From Actinomadura mexicana (GTDB taxonomy: Bacteria > Actinomycetota > Actinomycetes > Streptosporangiales > Streptosporangiaceae), in NCBI RefSeq assembly GCF_900188105.1, contig NZ_FZNP01000006.1, positions 248,001 to 312,000 of the forward strand: a stretch of DNA of 64,000 nt, read 5' to 3'. Position 1 is the first letter of the stretch. Every line of letters begins with the position of its first letter. A program made the position numbers and the translations under genes. This document shows positions 1-9,246 of this stretch, in pieces. A model generated the notes under the pieces. That model was not told the origin of the DNA. It did no database searches and saw only the letters and a program-made list of their open reading frames with translations.

Positions 1-157
1 GCGCCGCTATCTCGCCCGCCACCGCGGTGGCCTCGGCGGCGTCGGCCCCGGTGAGGACGGTGGCCTCGGCCAGTTCGCGCACGCGCGCGGCCAGAGCCGT
101 CAGCGCCGCCGCCTCGTCGTCCCCCAGCACTGGCCGCTCCATCGGGATCGCGCTCAA
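1..157 (-). CDS. N-terminus of an unidentified protein, cut by the window edge
   Basis: Only the first 52 codons are present; the gene runs off the left edge. I place the start at the TTG at 157-155 because a GAGGAGG ribosome site lies 6 bases upstream of it. An in-frame ATG at 142 is the alternative. The visible stretch is acidic and alanine-rich, with a likely helix containing LTALAARVRELAEA. Such openings occur in several actinobacterial families, including hotdog-fold thioesterases, but this is too little to assign a function. An AT-rich ATTCTA (208-213) about 50 bases upstream, TAGAAT on the minus strand, could be its -10 box. Confidence 0.55.
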   Translation of the reverse strand, partial: MSAIPMERPVLGDDEAAALTALAARVRELAEATVLTGADAAEATAVAGEIAA

Positions 158-271
158 CTCCAGCCTCCTCACGGGGCATGCCCCCATCGCCCCTATGGCC
201 GAACGAAATTCTAAAATACGTCGGGGAGCGGTCCGGACGCAGGTCCCGCCCAGCGGTCGCCCAGTGGTCGA

Positions 272-1345
272 TCAAGAGCGCGACAGCGGCCCGGCGACCG
301 TCCACCGCCGGCCGCTCGGCGACGTCCCGCTGTAGTGGAAGATCAGGCGGTCGCCGCCGGACTCCAGGGGTCAGCGTGACCGTGCCGGTGTCCACGCACC
401 GCTGCCTCCGACGTGATCCGCTCCTGGAGGCGCAGCGTCCCGCCCGCGCCGCCGCCCGCGGGCAGCGCCGGTCTCGCCGGGAAGACCTTGCCGTCGTTCT
501 GCGTCACCCGTCCCGTCCACGTGCCCGCGTACCGCGCCGGGATACCGGTCCGCCGTGACTCCGCCGCGGACACGGCGACCACGCCCGGGACGCCCCGCCG
601 CGGCGGGGCGGTCTGCGCGGGCGGGGGCGGTATCAGCACCCGTCGGCCCCCCGGCGGGCGCGTACGGCGCCGCCGGAGCATGCGGGGCGGGCGGGACCGG
701 GACCTGGTGCCCGTCGCCGAGCAGGGTCCGCAGGACCTGCGACGCGTCCGGACGCGTCGCCGGGTCCTTCGCCAGGCACCGGACGGCCAGGGCGCGCAGC
801 GGGCCGGCCAGCCCGCCGAGATCCGGCTCGCCGTGCGGGATCCGCCCGGCGATCGCGGTCATCGTCTCGCCCGCGAACGGCAGCCGCCCCGACGAGGCGA
901 ACACCATCGTCGCGGCCCACGCGAACACGTCGGCGGCGGGTCCGGCGCGCAGCCCCCTCCAGCTGCTCGGGGGCCATGAACGCCGGGGTGCCGATCGCCC
1001 CGCTGGAGGTGATGGTGGCGCCGTCCAGCGCACGGGCGATGCCGAAGTCGATGACGCGCGGCCCGTCCGGCCCGAGCAGCCCGCCACATCGGCGTCCAGG
1101 ATCGCGGCCGTGCAGAACTCCGCGACCCGCTTGGCGGTCTCCAGCTCGCGCATGAACCGCGCACGCGCCTCGGACTCCTGGCCGAAACCGGCGTTCAGCA
1201 GCTTCACCGCGACCCGCCCGTGGGGCCCGCCCTCGTCCTCGCCGAGGTAGACGACGCCCTGACCGCCCTCGCCGAGCCGGCCGACCAGGCGAAAGCGGCC
1301 GAGCCGCTCGGGGGCGCCCGGACGCAGGGTGCCCGCCGCCGACAT
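272..1345 (-). pseudogene. Broken Ser/Thr protein kinase (frameshifts and catalytic-loop deletion)
   Basis: The ATG at 1345 follows a GGGAGG site. Frame one gives a normal kinase N-terminus: glycine loop GEGGQG at residues 25-30 and VAVK lysine at about 48. After AAILDADVAG (near 1085) the match resumes in another frame at LLGPDGPRVIDFG, with the DFG codons at 1041-1049. About 50 residues that should carry HRD and the catalytic Asp are missing. After APEQLEG (near 957) the frame returns through an extra G in a G-run, reading AADVFAWAATMVFA to about 690. The C-terminal domain (YAGTWTGRVTQNDGKVFP) is in a third frame near 440-560. The tail ending SGRRWTVAGPLSRS is back in the first frame, with its stop at 272-274. 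As written it cannot be an active kinase; real decay and assembly error are both possible. Confidence 0.8.
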
Positions 1346-1448
1346 GTGTGCCTCCCGACCCGGTGAGACCCGCGCCGGCGAGCCCGGTTCCTATAGATTC
1401 CTGCAGTATCCCGCAACGGGACGCCCGAAGAGGACATGAGGACGACAC
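1346..1448. promoter_or_regulatory. Divergent intergenic promoter region
   Basis: This 103-base gap separates the broken kinase (minus) from the DUF4870 gene (plus). It holds the only AT-rich spot nearby, CTATAGATT at 1391-1399. TATAGA could serve as a -10 on the plus strand and TATAGG on the minus strand. The -35 elements are not clear, so the promoter call is an inference from position and composition. Confidence 0.35.
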
Positions 1449-2015
1449 GTGACGGACCAGCCCCCGCCACCTCCAGACCAGCCCCCGCCCGGCCAGCCCC
1501 CTCCCGGCCAGCCCCCGCCTCCCCACCAGCCGCCGCCGTACCACGGCGCCTACGGTCAGCCGCCGGGCCAGCCGTTCGGCCCGCCGTCCGCCGGTCCGTA
1601 CGACCCGCGCTACGGGTACGGCCCTCCCGGCGTCCCCTACGGCCCGGGCATGCAGAACCCGGGAGAGGAGACGACCTGGGCGATCTTCGCCTACGTCGGG
1701 AACGTCCTGATCGGCTTCCTGCCGCCGCTGGTCATCTACCTGGTGAAGAAGAACACCTCGCCGTTCACCCGCTTCCATGCGGCGCAGTCGCTGAACTACC
1801 AGCTCACCATGCTGATCCACCTCGTGGTCGTGGCGGCGGTCTGCGTCCCGCCCGCCATCCTGCTGGACGCGCCCGCGTTCCTCGCGCTGTTCCTCCTCCC
1901 GTACCTGGAGCTGCTGATCGGCGGGTGGGTGTTCCTCATCCTCGGCGCGGTGAAGGCCGGCAAGGGCCAGTACTACCGGTTCCCGACCTTCTTCTGCTTC
2001 CGAATGATCCGCTAG
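1449..2015 (+). CDS. DUF4870 family membrane protein with proline-rich N-terminus
   Basis: 188 residues. Residues 1-70 are a cytoplasmic low-complexity tail of PPGQPPP- and YGPP-type repeats. From about 75 follows a DUF4870 domain: TWAIFAYVGNVLIGFLPPLVIYL as the first membrane helix, the conserved basic and polar segment FTRFHAAQSLNYQ, then two more helices around 120-160. The family is small membrane proteins of unknown role; Pro/Gly/Tyr-rich tails like this are common in actinobacterial versions. The GTG at 1449 is used; an ATG 13 bases upstream is out of frame. It converges on the LLM oxidoreductase gene with an 18-base gap. Confidence 0.85.
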   Translation: MTDQPPPPPDQPPPGQPPPGQPPPPHQPPPYHGAYGQPPGQPFGPPSAGPYDPRYGYGPPGVPYGPGMQNPGEETTWAIFAYVGNVLIGFLPPLVIYLVKKNTSPFTRFHAAQSLNYQLTMLIHLVVVAAVCVPPAILLDAPAFLALFLLPYLELLIGGWVFLILGAVKAGKGQYYRFPTFFCFRMIR

Positions 2016-2033
2016 CCCCGAGGAGCCATCGGC

Positions 2034-2858
2034 TCACAGGTAGGAGTGGGCGTACCCGTCCAGCACCGGCAGGACCGAGTCGCGGTCGCCCGCGGGCACG
2101 CGCAGCACGACCTCCTCGATCCCGAGCGAGGCGAAGTGGTCGAGCTTGCCGGGCGTGGGCAGCGTCCCGAAGGGGATCACGGGCACCGTCCCGCGCCCCG
2201 CGTCCTCGCAGGCGCGGCGCAGGGCGGGCAGGGCCTCGCCGACGCCCGCGCCGCCGATCGGCATCCACCCGTCCCCGTACTCGGCGATGTGCGCGAACAG
2301 CGTCGGGCCGGGGGCGCCGCCGAGCAGCACGGGGACGCGGCGGGACGGCTTGGGCCACGCCCGGCTCGGCGCGAAGCCCACGAACTCCCCCGCGAAGGAC
2401 GCCTCCTCGTCCGTCCAGAGGGCCCGCATGGCGAGGACGTGCTCGCGCGCCACGGCCCGCCGCCGCTTCCACGGGACGCCGTGGTCGGCGCCCTCCTCGG
2501 CGTTCCACCCGTAGCCGACGCCGAGCGCGACCCGTCCGGGCGCCAGCCGGTCGAGAGTGGCGACGGCCTTGGCGGTGACGATCGGCTCGCGCTGGGCGGG
2601 CAGCAGGACGCCGGTGCCGAGGACGATCCGCTCGGTCGTCACGGCCGCCGCGGCGAGCGACACCAGCGGGTCGAGCGTGCGGGAGTACTCCTCGGGGAGG
2701 GTCGCGGCGCCCGTCGGCGGCGGGGTGGCGCGGGACACGGGGATGTGGGTGTGCTCGGGGAGGTAGAGGGAGGCGAAACCGCGCGCCTCCGCCTCCGCGG
2801 CCAGTTCGTGCGGCGCGATGGTCAGGTCGGTCGCGAACATCGTGATGCCGAGGCGCAT
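2034..2858 (-). CDS. LLM-class F420-dependent oxidoreductase
   Basis: 274 residues, the usual length for the single-domain luciferase-like (TIM-barrel) family that uses F420 or flavin. Diagnostic features are the opening MRLGITMFATD, the strand/loop LYLPEHTHIPVSR near 33-45, RIVLGTGVLLPAQREP near 77-92, and the glycine-rich GRVALGVGYGWNAEE with VPVLLGGAPGP. The opening resembles the TIGR03619/Rv2161c-type subgroup. The substrate cannot be read from sequence. ATG at 2858 follows AAGGGA. It is monocistronic or leads a short unit; the neighbouring PP2C-like gene starts 65 bases beyond. Confidence 0.88.
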   Translation of the reverse strand: MRLGITMFATDLTIAPHELAAEAEARGFASLYLPEHTHIPVSRATPPPTGAATLPEEYSRTLDPLVSLAAAAVTTERIVLGTGVLLPAQREPIVTAKAVATLDRLAPGRVALGVGYGWNAEEGADHGVPWKRRRAVAREHVLAMRALWTDEEASFAGEFVGFAPSRAWPKPSRRVPVLLGGAPGPTLFAHIAEYGDGWMPIGGAGVGEALPALRRACEDAGRGTVPVIPFGTLPTPGKLDHFASLGIEEVVLRVPAGDRDSVLPVLDGYAHSYL

Positions 2859-2922
2859 GCCACGTCCCTTCTCAGCGTCCCCGCACGCTACCGGCGACCG
2901 GATGACCCCTCGGCCGAGCGGG

Positions 2923-3672
2923 TCAGCCGCCGAGGTGGCAGACGGCCGCGGTCGCGTCGTCGTGGACCTTGTTCCGCGGCCACCGGACGGCCCCGGGGTC
3001 GGTGCGCTCGGCCTCCCGCGTCCGCTGGATCAGCGCTGCGGGCCCCGGGTCCACGGCCAGCGCCGCCAGCCCGGCCCAGCCGGTGACGCCGAACAGGTCG
3101 GCGAGGCGCGTCGCTCCGTCGGTCAGCAGGAACGCGCGCCGCAGGTCGGCGGCCGGCACCGTGCCGGTGATCGCGGCGTCGGCCACGGCCGGGTCCGCGG
3201 CGGCGTAGTGCCGCCCGCCGGTGATCTCCCGCAGGCCGTCGCGGCCCTCCAGCAGGACGGTCGAGTCGGCCAGCACCAGGTAGTCGACCAGCTCGCCCCG
3301 CAGCCGCAGGGCGAGCACGGTCGCCGCCGGCGTCGCCGGAACCCGCAGGTCGCAGGTCGCCCGGTGCGCGGCCGCCACGTCCGCGATCGCGCCGGCGAGC
3401 CGCGCCACCAGCGGCCGGGCCCCCGGCCGGTGCGCGCCCTCGGGCGGCCCGACCGGCGGGCCGGCCTGCGGACCGAACCCCTCCAGCATCCGCGCCAGCA
3501 GCCGGGTGCCGAGCGAGCGGGAGTACCAGGCGGTCCCGTGGACGCAGCCGAGGTCGGTGCCGAGCGGCAGCCCGCACCCGTCGAGCACCACGACCGCCCC
3601 GGCGGCCGCCGCCACGAAGTCCTCGTTGGGCCGCTCGGGGCTGCCCTGGTCCGTCGCCCATTCCACCCGCAT
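2923..3672 (-). CDS. PP2C-like protein phosphatase family protein
   Basis: 249 residues. The N-terminus WATDQGSPERPNEDFV matches the PP2C opening motif (RxxNED), followed by VVVLDGCG, equivalent to the metal-binding DG(V/M)G. FLLTDGATRL near 185-195 corresponds to the central TDG motif, and DDATAAVCHL at the C-terminus to the DN(I/A)T motif with its metal-binding Asp. The middle is shorter than in classic PP2C (about 240-260 residues), so this is a compact member, probably a Mn/Mg-dependent phosphoserine/threonine phosphatase in the cytoplasm. No membrane segment. A broken kinase gene lies 1.6 kb away, but no coupling is shown. Start ATG 3672 with GGGAGG upstream at long spacing. Confidence 0.78.
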   Translation of the reverse strand: MRVEWATDQGSPERPNEDFVAAAAGAVVVLDGCGLPLGTDLGCVHGTAWYSRSLGTRLLARMLEGFGPQAGPPVGPPEGAHRPGARPLVARLAGAIADVAAAHRATCDLRVPATPAATVLALRLRGELVDYLVLADSTVLLEGRDGLREITGGRHYAAADPAVADAAITGTVPAADLRRAFLLTDGATRLADLFGVTGWAGLAALAVDPGPAALIQRTREAERTDPGAVRWPRNKVHDDATAAVCHLGG

Positions 3673-3731
3673 CCGTCCACGTCCTCCCGCCGACCGGTCC
3701 CCAGTATGGCCGGGCGGCGCGGCCCTCGCCC

Positions 3732-4415
3732 TCAGACGAGGACGGCGCGGTCGTCCACGCGCGCGACGGCGCGGACGGGAGCGCCGTCCGCGCCCGCCAG
3801 GGCCAGGGGGAAGAGGGAGACCTCGATCGCGCAGCCCGCGGCCTGGGCCTCGGCGAGGCGTCCGAGGCCGGTCAGGTTCTCGGCGATCACCGCCTCGGCG
3901 CCGCAGAGGACGCGGTGGGCGGCGAGCGAGAAGTCGTCCGAGCCGGGCGGCGGTGTCCGGTCCACGCTGAGCGCGTCGATGCCCACCGTCCTGACGCCCG
4001 CGGCGACGATGGCCTCCGCCGTCTCGGGCGCCGGATAGGGATGGGTGAGGTAGCCGGCGGTCCCCCAGTGCGCCGACCAGCCCGTCGCGATGAGCAGGAC
4101 GTCGCCCGGCGCGAGCCCCGGCGGGACGGCGTCCGGTGGTATCGGCGCGCGGGGCGGCAGGCCCCGGACGTCCATCACCACGGCCGGACCGGTGAAGCGG
4201 GCCAGCGGCAGCTCGTCCAGCCTCGGCAGCGTGTCGTCGATGTGGAACGGGGCGTCCACGTGCGTGCCGGTCTGTGACCCCAGGTGCAGGCGCAGCACGT
4301 TCACCCCGGCCTCCGCGACCGTGAGGGCCGGGACGGCCTCCACCTCGGGGTCGCCCGGATAGACCGGCATGCCCGTGACGATCGGCACCGACAGGTCGAG
4401 CAGCTCAACGCCCAT
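3732..4415 (-). CDS. Cyclase family protein (kynurenine-formamidase-like metal hydrolase)
   Basis: 227 residues from the ATG at 4415. The reading frame is open further upstream, but MGVELLDLS is the family-typical beginning. Motifs of the cyclase/KynB fold are clear: LDLSVPIVTGMPVYPGDP, then SQTGTHVDAPFH, the HxGTHxDxP-type metal site in which the first His is replaced by Gln. TVGIDALSVD and a C-terminal catalytic-region Glu/His segment follow. The family hydrolyses N-formyl, amide or cyclic bonds using Zn or Mn; no tryptophan-pathway genes are nearby, so the substrate is open. It is divergent from the HipA-like gene across 45 bases. Confidence 0.82.
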   Translation of the reverse strand: MGVELLDLSVPIVTGMPVYPGDPEVEAVPALTVAEAGVNVLRLHLGSQTGTHVDAPFHIDDTLPRLDELPLARFTGPAVVMDVRGLPPRAPIPPDAVPPGLAPGDVLLIATGWSAHWGTAGYLTHPYPAPETAEAIVAAGVRTVGIDALSVDRTPPPGSDDFSLAAHRVLCGAEAVIAENLTGLGRLAEAQAAGCAIEVSLFPLALAGADGAPVRAVARVDDRAVLV

Positions 4416-4460
4416 GAAATCGATTATCCCGGCCGCCGCCCCAGCCGGTAGCGTTGCGAC

Positions 4461-5288
4461 GTGTTGCCACATGTGACCGCCGTCCGCTACGTGACGCCGC
4501 TCCGCGAGGGCGGATCGCTCCCGGGCGTCGTCGAGGCCGACGACCTCGGCACCTACGTGATGAAGTTCCACGGGGCCGGGCAGGGCCGCAAGGCGCTGAT
4601 CGCCGAGGTGATCGCCGGTGAGCTGGCGCGCCGGCTGGGCCTGCGGGTGCCCGAGCAGGTGCTCATCGACCTGGATCCGGCGATCGGACGGCACGAGCCC
4701 GACCCCGACGTGCAGGACCTGCTGAAGGCCAGCCCCGGCTGGAACCTCGGCGTCGACTTCCTGCCCGGGTCGCTCGGCTTCGACCCGCTCGGCTGGAGCC
4801 CCGACCCCGGCTTCGCCTCCCGGGTGCTGTGGTTCGACGCGTTCATCGGCAACGTCGACCGCAGCTGGCGCAACCCCAACATGCTCGTGTGGCACGGCGA
4901 CGTGTGGCTCATCGACCACGGCGCGAGTCTCATCTTCCACCACGCGTGGTCGAACGCGGCCCGGCTGTTCTCCGGCCCCTACGACGTGGACGACCACGTG
5001 CTGACCCCGTACGCGACCCGGCTGGAGGAGGCCGAGGCCGAGCTCGCCCCGAAGATCACCGAGGGGCTGCTGCGCGAGGTCGCCGGCCTCGTCCCGGACC
5101 GCTGGCTGGAGGGCGAGCCCGGCTTCGCCGACCCGCAGGCGCTCCGCGACGCCTACCTCGACATCCTGCTGCCGCGCGCCGGCAAGCCGCGCGAGTGGCT
5201 GCCCGACCTCGACGTCGGCGCCCGCCGCCCGGACACCTCCGCGCGGCGCGGCCAGAACCGTCCCGGCTGGCTCGGGGGCGCCTCGTGA
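4461..5288 (+). CDS. HipA-like kinase-fold protein
   Basis: 275 residues, about two-thirds of full-length HipA; it corresponds to the C-terminal kinase lobe only. Visible are GTYVMKFHGAGQG near 30-42 (the nucleotide-binding lysine region), KALIAEVIAGELARRLGL, then FIGNVDRSWRNPNML near 130-144. That last segment matches the HipA catalytic NxDxxxxN block. WLIDHGASLIF near 152 is the DFG-equivalent metal site. Classical HipA phosphorylates GltX and is paired with the HTH antitoxin HipB; no HipB is here. Instead the gene overlaps a DUF3037 gene by GTGA, so the two are translationally coupled. Kinase activity and target are inference. GTG at 4461 is used; GTG at 4473 is possible. Confidence 0.82.
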   Translation: MLPHVTAVRYVTPLREGGSLPGVVEADDLGTYVMKFHGAGQGRKALIAEVIAGELARRLGLRVPEQVLIDLDPAIGRHEPDPDVQDLLKASPGWNLGVDFLPGSLGFDPLGWSPDPGFASRVLWFDAFIGNVDRSWRNPNMLVWHGDVWLIDHGASLIFHHAWSNAARLFSGPYDVDDHVLTPYATRLEEAEAELAPKITEGLLREVAGLVPDRWLEGEPGFADPQALRDAYLDILLPRAGKPREWLPDLDVGARRPDTSARRGQNRPGWLGGAS

Positions 5289-5701
5289 CCGCCGGCCGGA
5301 CGACCAACATCAGGACGGCGGCCGAGCCGACGGTGTTCGAGTACGCCGCGCTGCGCGTCGTACCGCGCGTCGAGCGCGGCGAGTCCATGAACGTCGGCGT
5401 GGTCGTGTACTGCCGCGCCCTCGACTACCTCGGCTGCCGCGCGCACCTGGACGAGCGGCGCCTGCTCGCCCTGGACCCCTCCCTCGACCTGGCGGGCGTC
5501 CGGTCCGCGCTCACCGCGGTGGACGCGGTGTGCCGCGGCGGCGAGCGCGCCGGCCAGGCCGCGCGGGAGGCCCCGGGCGCGCGGTTCCGGTGGCTGACCG
5601 CGCCGCGCAGCACGATCGTGCAACCGGGCCCGGTGCACGCCGGGCTCACCGGGGACCCGGCCGCCGAACTCGACCGCCTCCTCGACCTGCTCGTCCGGTA
5701 G
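5285..5701 (+). CDS. DUF3037 domain protein coupled to HipA-like kinase
   Basis: 138 residues, starting at the GTG whose last two bases are the first two of the upstream TGA. The core is FEYAALRVVPRVERGESMNVGVVVYC, the signature of DUF3037: a beta strand, then a basic segment and the conserved E(R/S)xNxGV motif. RLLALDPSLD and RFRWLTAPRSTIVQPGPVH follow. The family has no established function but is regularly found next to lone HipA-like genes in actinobacteria and proteobacteria. It could be the partner or antidote that HipB supplies elsewhere; this is inference from coupling alone. No DNA-binding motif is visible. Confidence 0.8.
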   Translation: MTAGRTTNIRTAAEPTVFEYAALRVVPRVERGESMNVGVVVYCRALDYLGCRAHLDERRLLALDPSLDLAGVRSALTAVDAVCRGGERAGQAAREAPGARFRWLTAPRSTIVQPGPVHAGLTGDPAAELDRLLDLLVR

Positions 5702-5748
5702 CGGCCGGGCGAGCGGGCCGGGGCCTGCGGCTCGGTTCCGCTGCCGGC

Positions 5749-6657
5749 TCAGGTCCACTCCCAGCGGATGCCGTGGTAGCCGGCGGCCATCCCGAACTCG
5801 ATGAAGTGGACGCTCTGGTAGCTGGACAACCGCAGGTCGGCGGAGTCCTTCAGCGCGGTGTGCCCGTCGGGCCGCCACGTCCGGTAGCAGCGGGCGGGCA
5901 GCGCCGCCGGATGGAACCGGACCTCGATGAGGTACTCGTGCTGCGGGGTGCGGAAGCCGCGGCCCTCCTCGGTCACGGGCGGGCCGGTCTCCTCGAACCC
6001 GAAGCCGTACTCCAGCAGGTAGGTCTCGCCGCGCCCGAGCGCCCGGTCGAACAGCAGCTCGGCGGCGATGAGGCCGCTCGTCTCGTCCATCCGGACGCGG
6101 CCGAACCGGCAGCCGCGCACGGTGCGGGACGAGGGCAGCACGCCCTGCGGGTGGTGGTAGACGGCGATCCAGCGGTCCACACCGCGCTGCTGGGCCTGGA
6201 ACACCGCGCGGACGCGGACCTCGCGCAGTTCCCGGCGCCGCCCGATGAGGTACTGGTCGTGCAGGCTGAGCCCGGTGAGCTGCCGCTCGCCGCGGTCGCC
6301 GATCTCGTCCAGCAGGTCGCGGACGCCCGGTTCGGGGCACAGCTCCTCGACCGGCAGCCAGGGCCCGGCGGGGCGGTCGGTGGTCGGCCTGAGCAGCGTC
6401 AGCAGGGAGTGCCGCGGCAGTTCGAGAATGGTCTCCAGGCCGCGGACGGCGCGCAGCGAGTCGGCGCGCTCGGGCCGGGTCCGGCCGCGCTGCCAGTAGC
6501 TCAGCGTGGACAGGCTGACCGCGATGCCCTGCTCCTCCAGCCGGCGCCGCAGGGAGTCCAGGCTCAGTCCGCGCGCCTGGATGGCGGCATGCAGGGCGAC
6601 GTTGAACGGCCCGTACTGGAGGACCTGGAGAAGATCGTCCTCTGCGACACTCTGCAT
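5749..6657 (-). CDS. HTH transcriptional regulator (paralogue A flanking the protease)
   Basis: 302 residues. An XRE-like helix-turn-helix lies at about 18-62: LHAAIQARGLSLDSLRRRLE then VSLSTLSYWQRGRTRPER, where the STLSYWQRG helix is the recognition helix. The rest is an unassigned domain that may sense a ligand, with LIAAELLFDRALGRGETYLLEYGF and a terminal HGIRWEWT. A paralogue at 8208-9179 has the same architecture, HTH core and WEWx ending, and the secreted protease lies between them, which suggests linked regulation. ATG 6657 has only a GGAGG-like site about 10 bases upstream. The 43-base space upstream includes the palindrome GCAATTGC at 6711-6718. Confidence 0.8.
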   Translation of the reverse strand: MQSVAEDDLLQVLQYGPFNVALHAAIQARGLSLDSLRRRLEEQGIAVSLSTLSYWQRGRTRPERADSLRAVRGLETILELPRHSLLTLLRPTTDRPAGPWLPVEELCPEPGVRDLLDEIGDRGERQLTGLSLHDQYLIGRRRELREVRVRAVFQAQQRGVDRWIAVYHHPQGVLPSSRTVRGCRFGRVRMDETSGLIAAELLFDRALGRGETYLLEYGFGFEETGPPVTEEGRGFRTPQHEYLIEVRFHPAALPARCYRTWRPDGHTALKDSADLRLSSYQSVHFIEFGMAAGYHGIRWEWT

Positions 6658-6853
6658 GCTCGGCCTCCGGATCGGCTCCGGCCGGCCCCCGCAAAACGGC
6701 CTTGACTACCGCAATTGCAACTTCCGCGCTCACTGTAAGGCTCAGGGGCCCCGATGCCAACAGGCAAACTGTCACAACCGTCGGCCCCGTCCTCCGCCGG
6801 ATCGGGTCCCGCTTTCCGGTCGCGCCGCAGCGCCGGATCCTCACGGCGCGATC

Positions 6854-6891
6854 GGGTCTCCGCCCGCGGCGCGCGCCGCGGACGGAGACCC
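6854..6891 (-). terminator. Strong hairpin terminator after the S8 protease
   Basis: GGGTCTCCG (6854-6862) pairs with CGGAGACCC (6883-6891), and inside it CCGCGGC (6864-6870) pairs with GCCGCGG (6875-6881) around a GCGC loop. This gives a 16-pair stem with one C/A mismatch. It lies 43 bases downstream of the protease stop on the minus strand. There is no long T-run, which is usual for actinobacterial terminators. Confidence 0.7.
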
Positions 6892-6933
6892 CGGCCCCCC
6901 GGCCCGCCGGCGCGGGACGGGCCCGGAAGCCGG

Positions 6934-8082
<1,149 letters not shown>

Positions 8083-8103
8083 CGGAACTCCGTCCATGGA
8101 GCC

Positions 8104-8129
8104 ACCCCGGCCCCGAGAAAGGCCGGGGT
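8104..8129 (-). promoter_or_regulatory. Leader hairpin in the protease 5' UTR
   Basis: ACCCCGGCC (8104-8112) and GGCCGGGGT (8121-8129) form a perfect 9-pair stem with an 8-base loop. It sits 21 bases upstream of the chosen start codon, just before the ribosome site on the minus strand. It could stabilise the mRNA, attenuate transcription or control ribosome access; nothing in the sequence decides which. Confidence 0.5.
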
Positions 8130-8144
8130 CACGAAGCCGATCGA

Positions 8145-8207
8145 TATGAATGCTCGACGAGAACGTGAGAAATCGTCAACATTTCTAACCGATTTGGTTT
8201 CCTCATG
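8145..8207 (-). promoter_or_regulatory. AT-rich promoter region of the protease gene
   Basis: This is the least GC-rich stretch of the neighbourhood, between the second regulator gene and the protease leader. On the minus strand TTGACG (8174-8179 complement) is a good -35 candidate; a -10 at normal spacing is not obvious, and CATTCATAT lies further on. The promoter call rests on composition and position. Confidence 0.4.
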
Positions 8208-9179
8208 TTAATGCCATTCCCACTCGATGCCCACTATCCCGCGCCGGACAGTTCCGACCGCCAGGTTCGCGCTCCCCGAAGTACCGATCCACAACTCGCC
8301 GAGCCGCCGGCGCGGGGACGCGGAGCTCTCGGCCGTGAAGCCGTAGCAGCGGGCGGGCAGCCGGTCGCCGTCGAACTGGACGAGCGCCACGTAGTCGTGG
8401 ACGGGATGGGGGAAGCGCCGGTCGTAGCCGTCGGGCGCGGGCAGCCCGATCGGGCCCAGCTCGTACTCGATGACCGCGGTGTCACCCGTCGCCAGCACCC
8501 TGTCGAAGACCAGCTCGAACGCCACCAGCCCGCCCTCGGCGCGGATCCGGCCGGGACGGCAGTACCGAACGTCCAGCAGCCCGGCGGGGTCGCCGTCCGC
8601 GGCGGCGGCAGCGCCACCATCCGCCACCGCGGCAGCGCCACCATCCGCCACGCCGGTGAGGTCGGCGTCTCCCGTCTGGTGGACGCAGACCACGCGGTCG
8701 ATGTCGTCGCCGGCCGCCCGCAGGACGGTGCGCACCGACAGCGTCCAGGACCGGCGCGCCTCGTCCAGCCGGTAGACGTCGTGGACGCCGAGCCGTTCGA
8801 GCCGGTGGTCGCCCGAGCGGTCGAGCTGACCGACGAGGCAGGCGTAGCGCTCGGGGTCGGGCCACAGGTCACGGACGCCGCGGCCCCGCTCCGTCCCGTT
8901 CGACCGGACGGCGCCGCCGCGCACGTCCGCCCCCCGGCCGAGCGCCGCGTTCGGCGCGGGGTCCTCCAGCAGCTCGACGAGGGCGCCGGACGGCACCCGC
9001 AGGATCTCCTCCAGCGCGACGACCACGGTGCGCGAGCGCGGCCGGCTGCGGCCACGCTGCCAGTAGCTGAGGGTGGCCACGCTGACCGTGAGCCCGCGCC
9101 GGCCGAGCCGGTGGCGGATCCGCTCCAGGGTCAGCCCGCTCGCCTGGATCGACTGCCGCAACGCCCCGGCGAACTCCAC
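8208..9179 (-). CDS. HTH transcriptional regulator (paralogue B flanking the protease)
   Basis: About 323 residues from GTG 9179. The start is uncertain: TTG 9245 is also in frame and neither has a clear ribosome site. The HTH LRQSIQASGLTLERIRHRLG with VATLSYWQRGRSRPR is nearly the same as in the regulator at 5749-6657. LVAFELVFDRVLATGDTAVIEYEL and the ending GIEWEWH also correspond. A repeated insert VADGGAAA occurs twice around 8600-8650, encoded by a short direct repeat, absent from the paralogue. It lies directly upstream of the protease and in the same orientation, downstream of the GNAT gene. Function as a regulator is inferred from the HTH; the ligand is unknown. Confidence 0.75.
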   Translation of the reverse strand: MEFAGALRQSIQASGLTLERIRHRLGRRGLTVSVATLSYWQRGRSRPRSRTVVVALEEILRVPSGALVELLEDPAPNAALGRGADVRGGAVRSNGTERGRGVRDLWPDPERYACLVGQLDRSGDHRLERLGVHDVYRLDEARRSWTLSVRTVLRAAGDDIDRVVCVHQTGDADLTGVADGGAAAVADGGAAAAADGDPAGLLDVRYCRPGRIRAEGGLVAFELVFDRVLATGDTAVIEYELGPIGLPAPDGYDRRFPHPVHDYVALVQFDGDRLPARCYGFTAESSASPRRRLGELWIGTSGSANLAVGTVRRGIVGIEWEWH

Positions 9180-9246
9180 GGCGGGATGGTACCCGGCCCA
9201 GAAGATCGATTCAGGGAACAGGCCAGATCGGGCACGTAATAACAAA

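Noticed and set aside
3732..4997. N-terminal extension of the cyclase gene to 4997
   Set aside because: The extension is antisense to the HipA-like gene and the family start is clearly at MGVELLDLS (4415).
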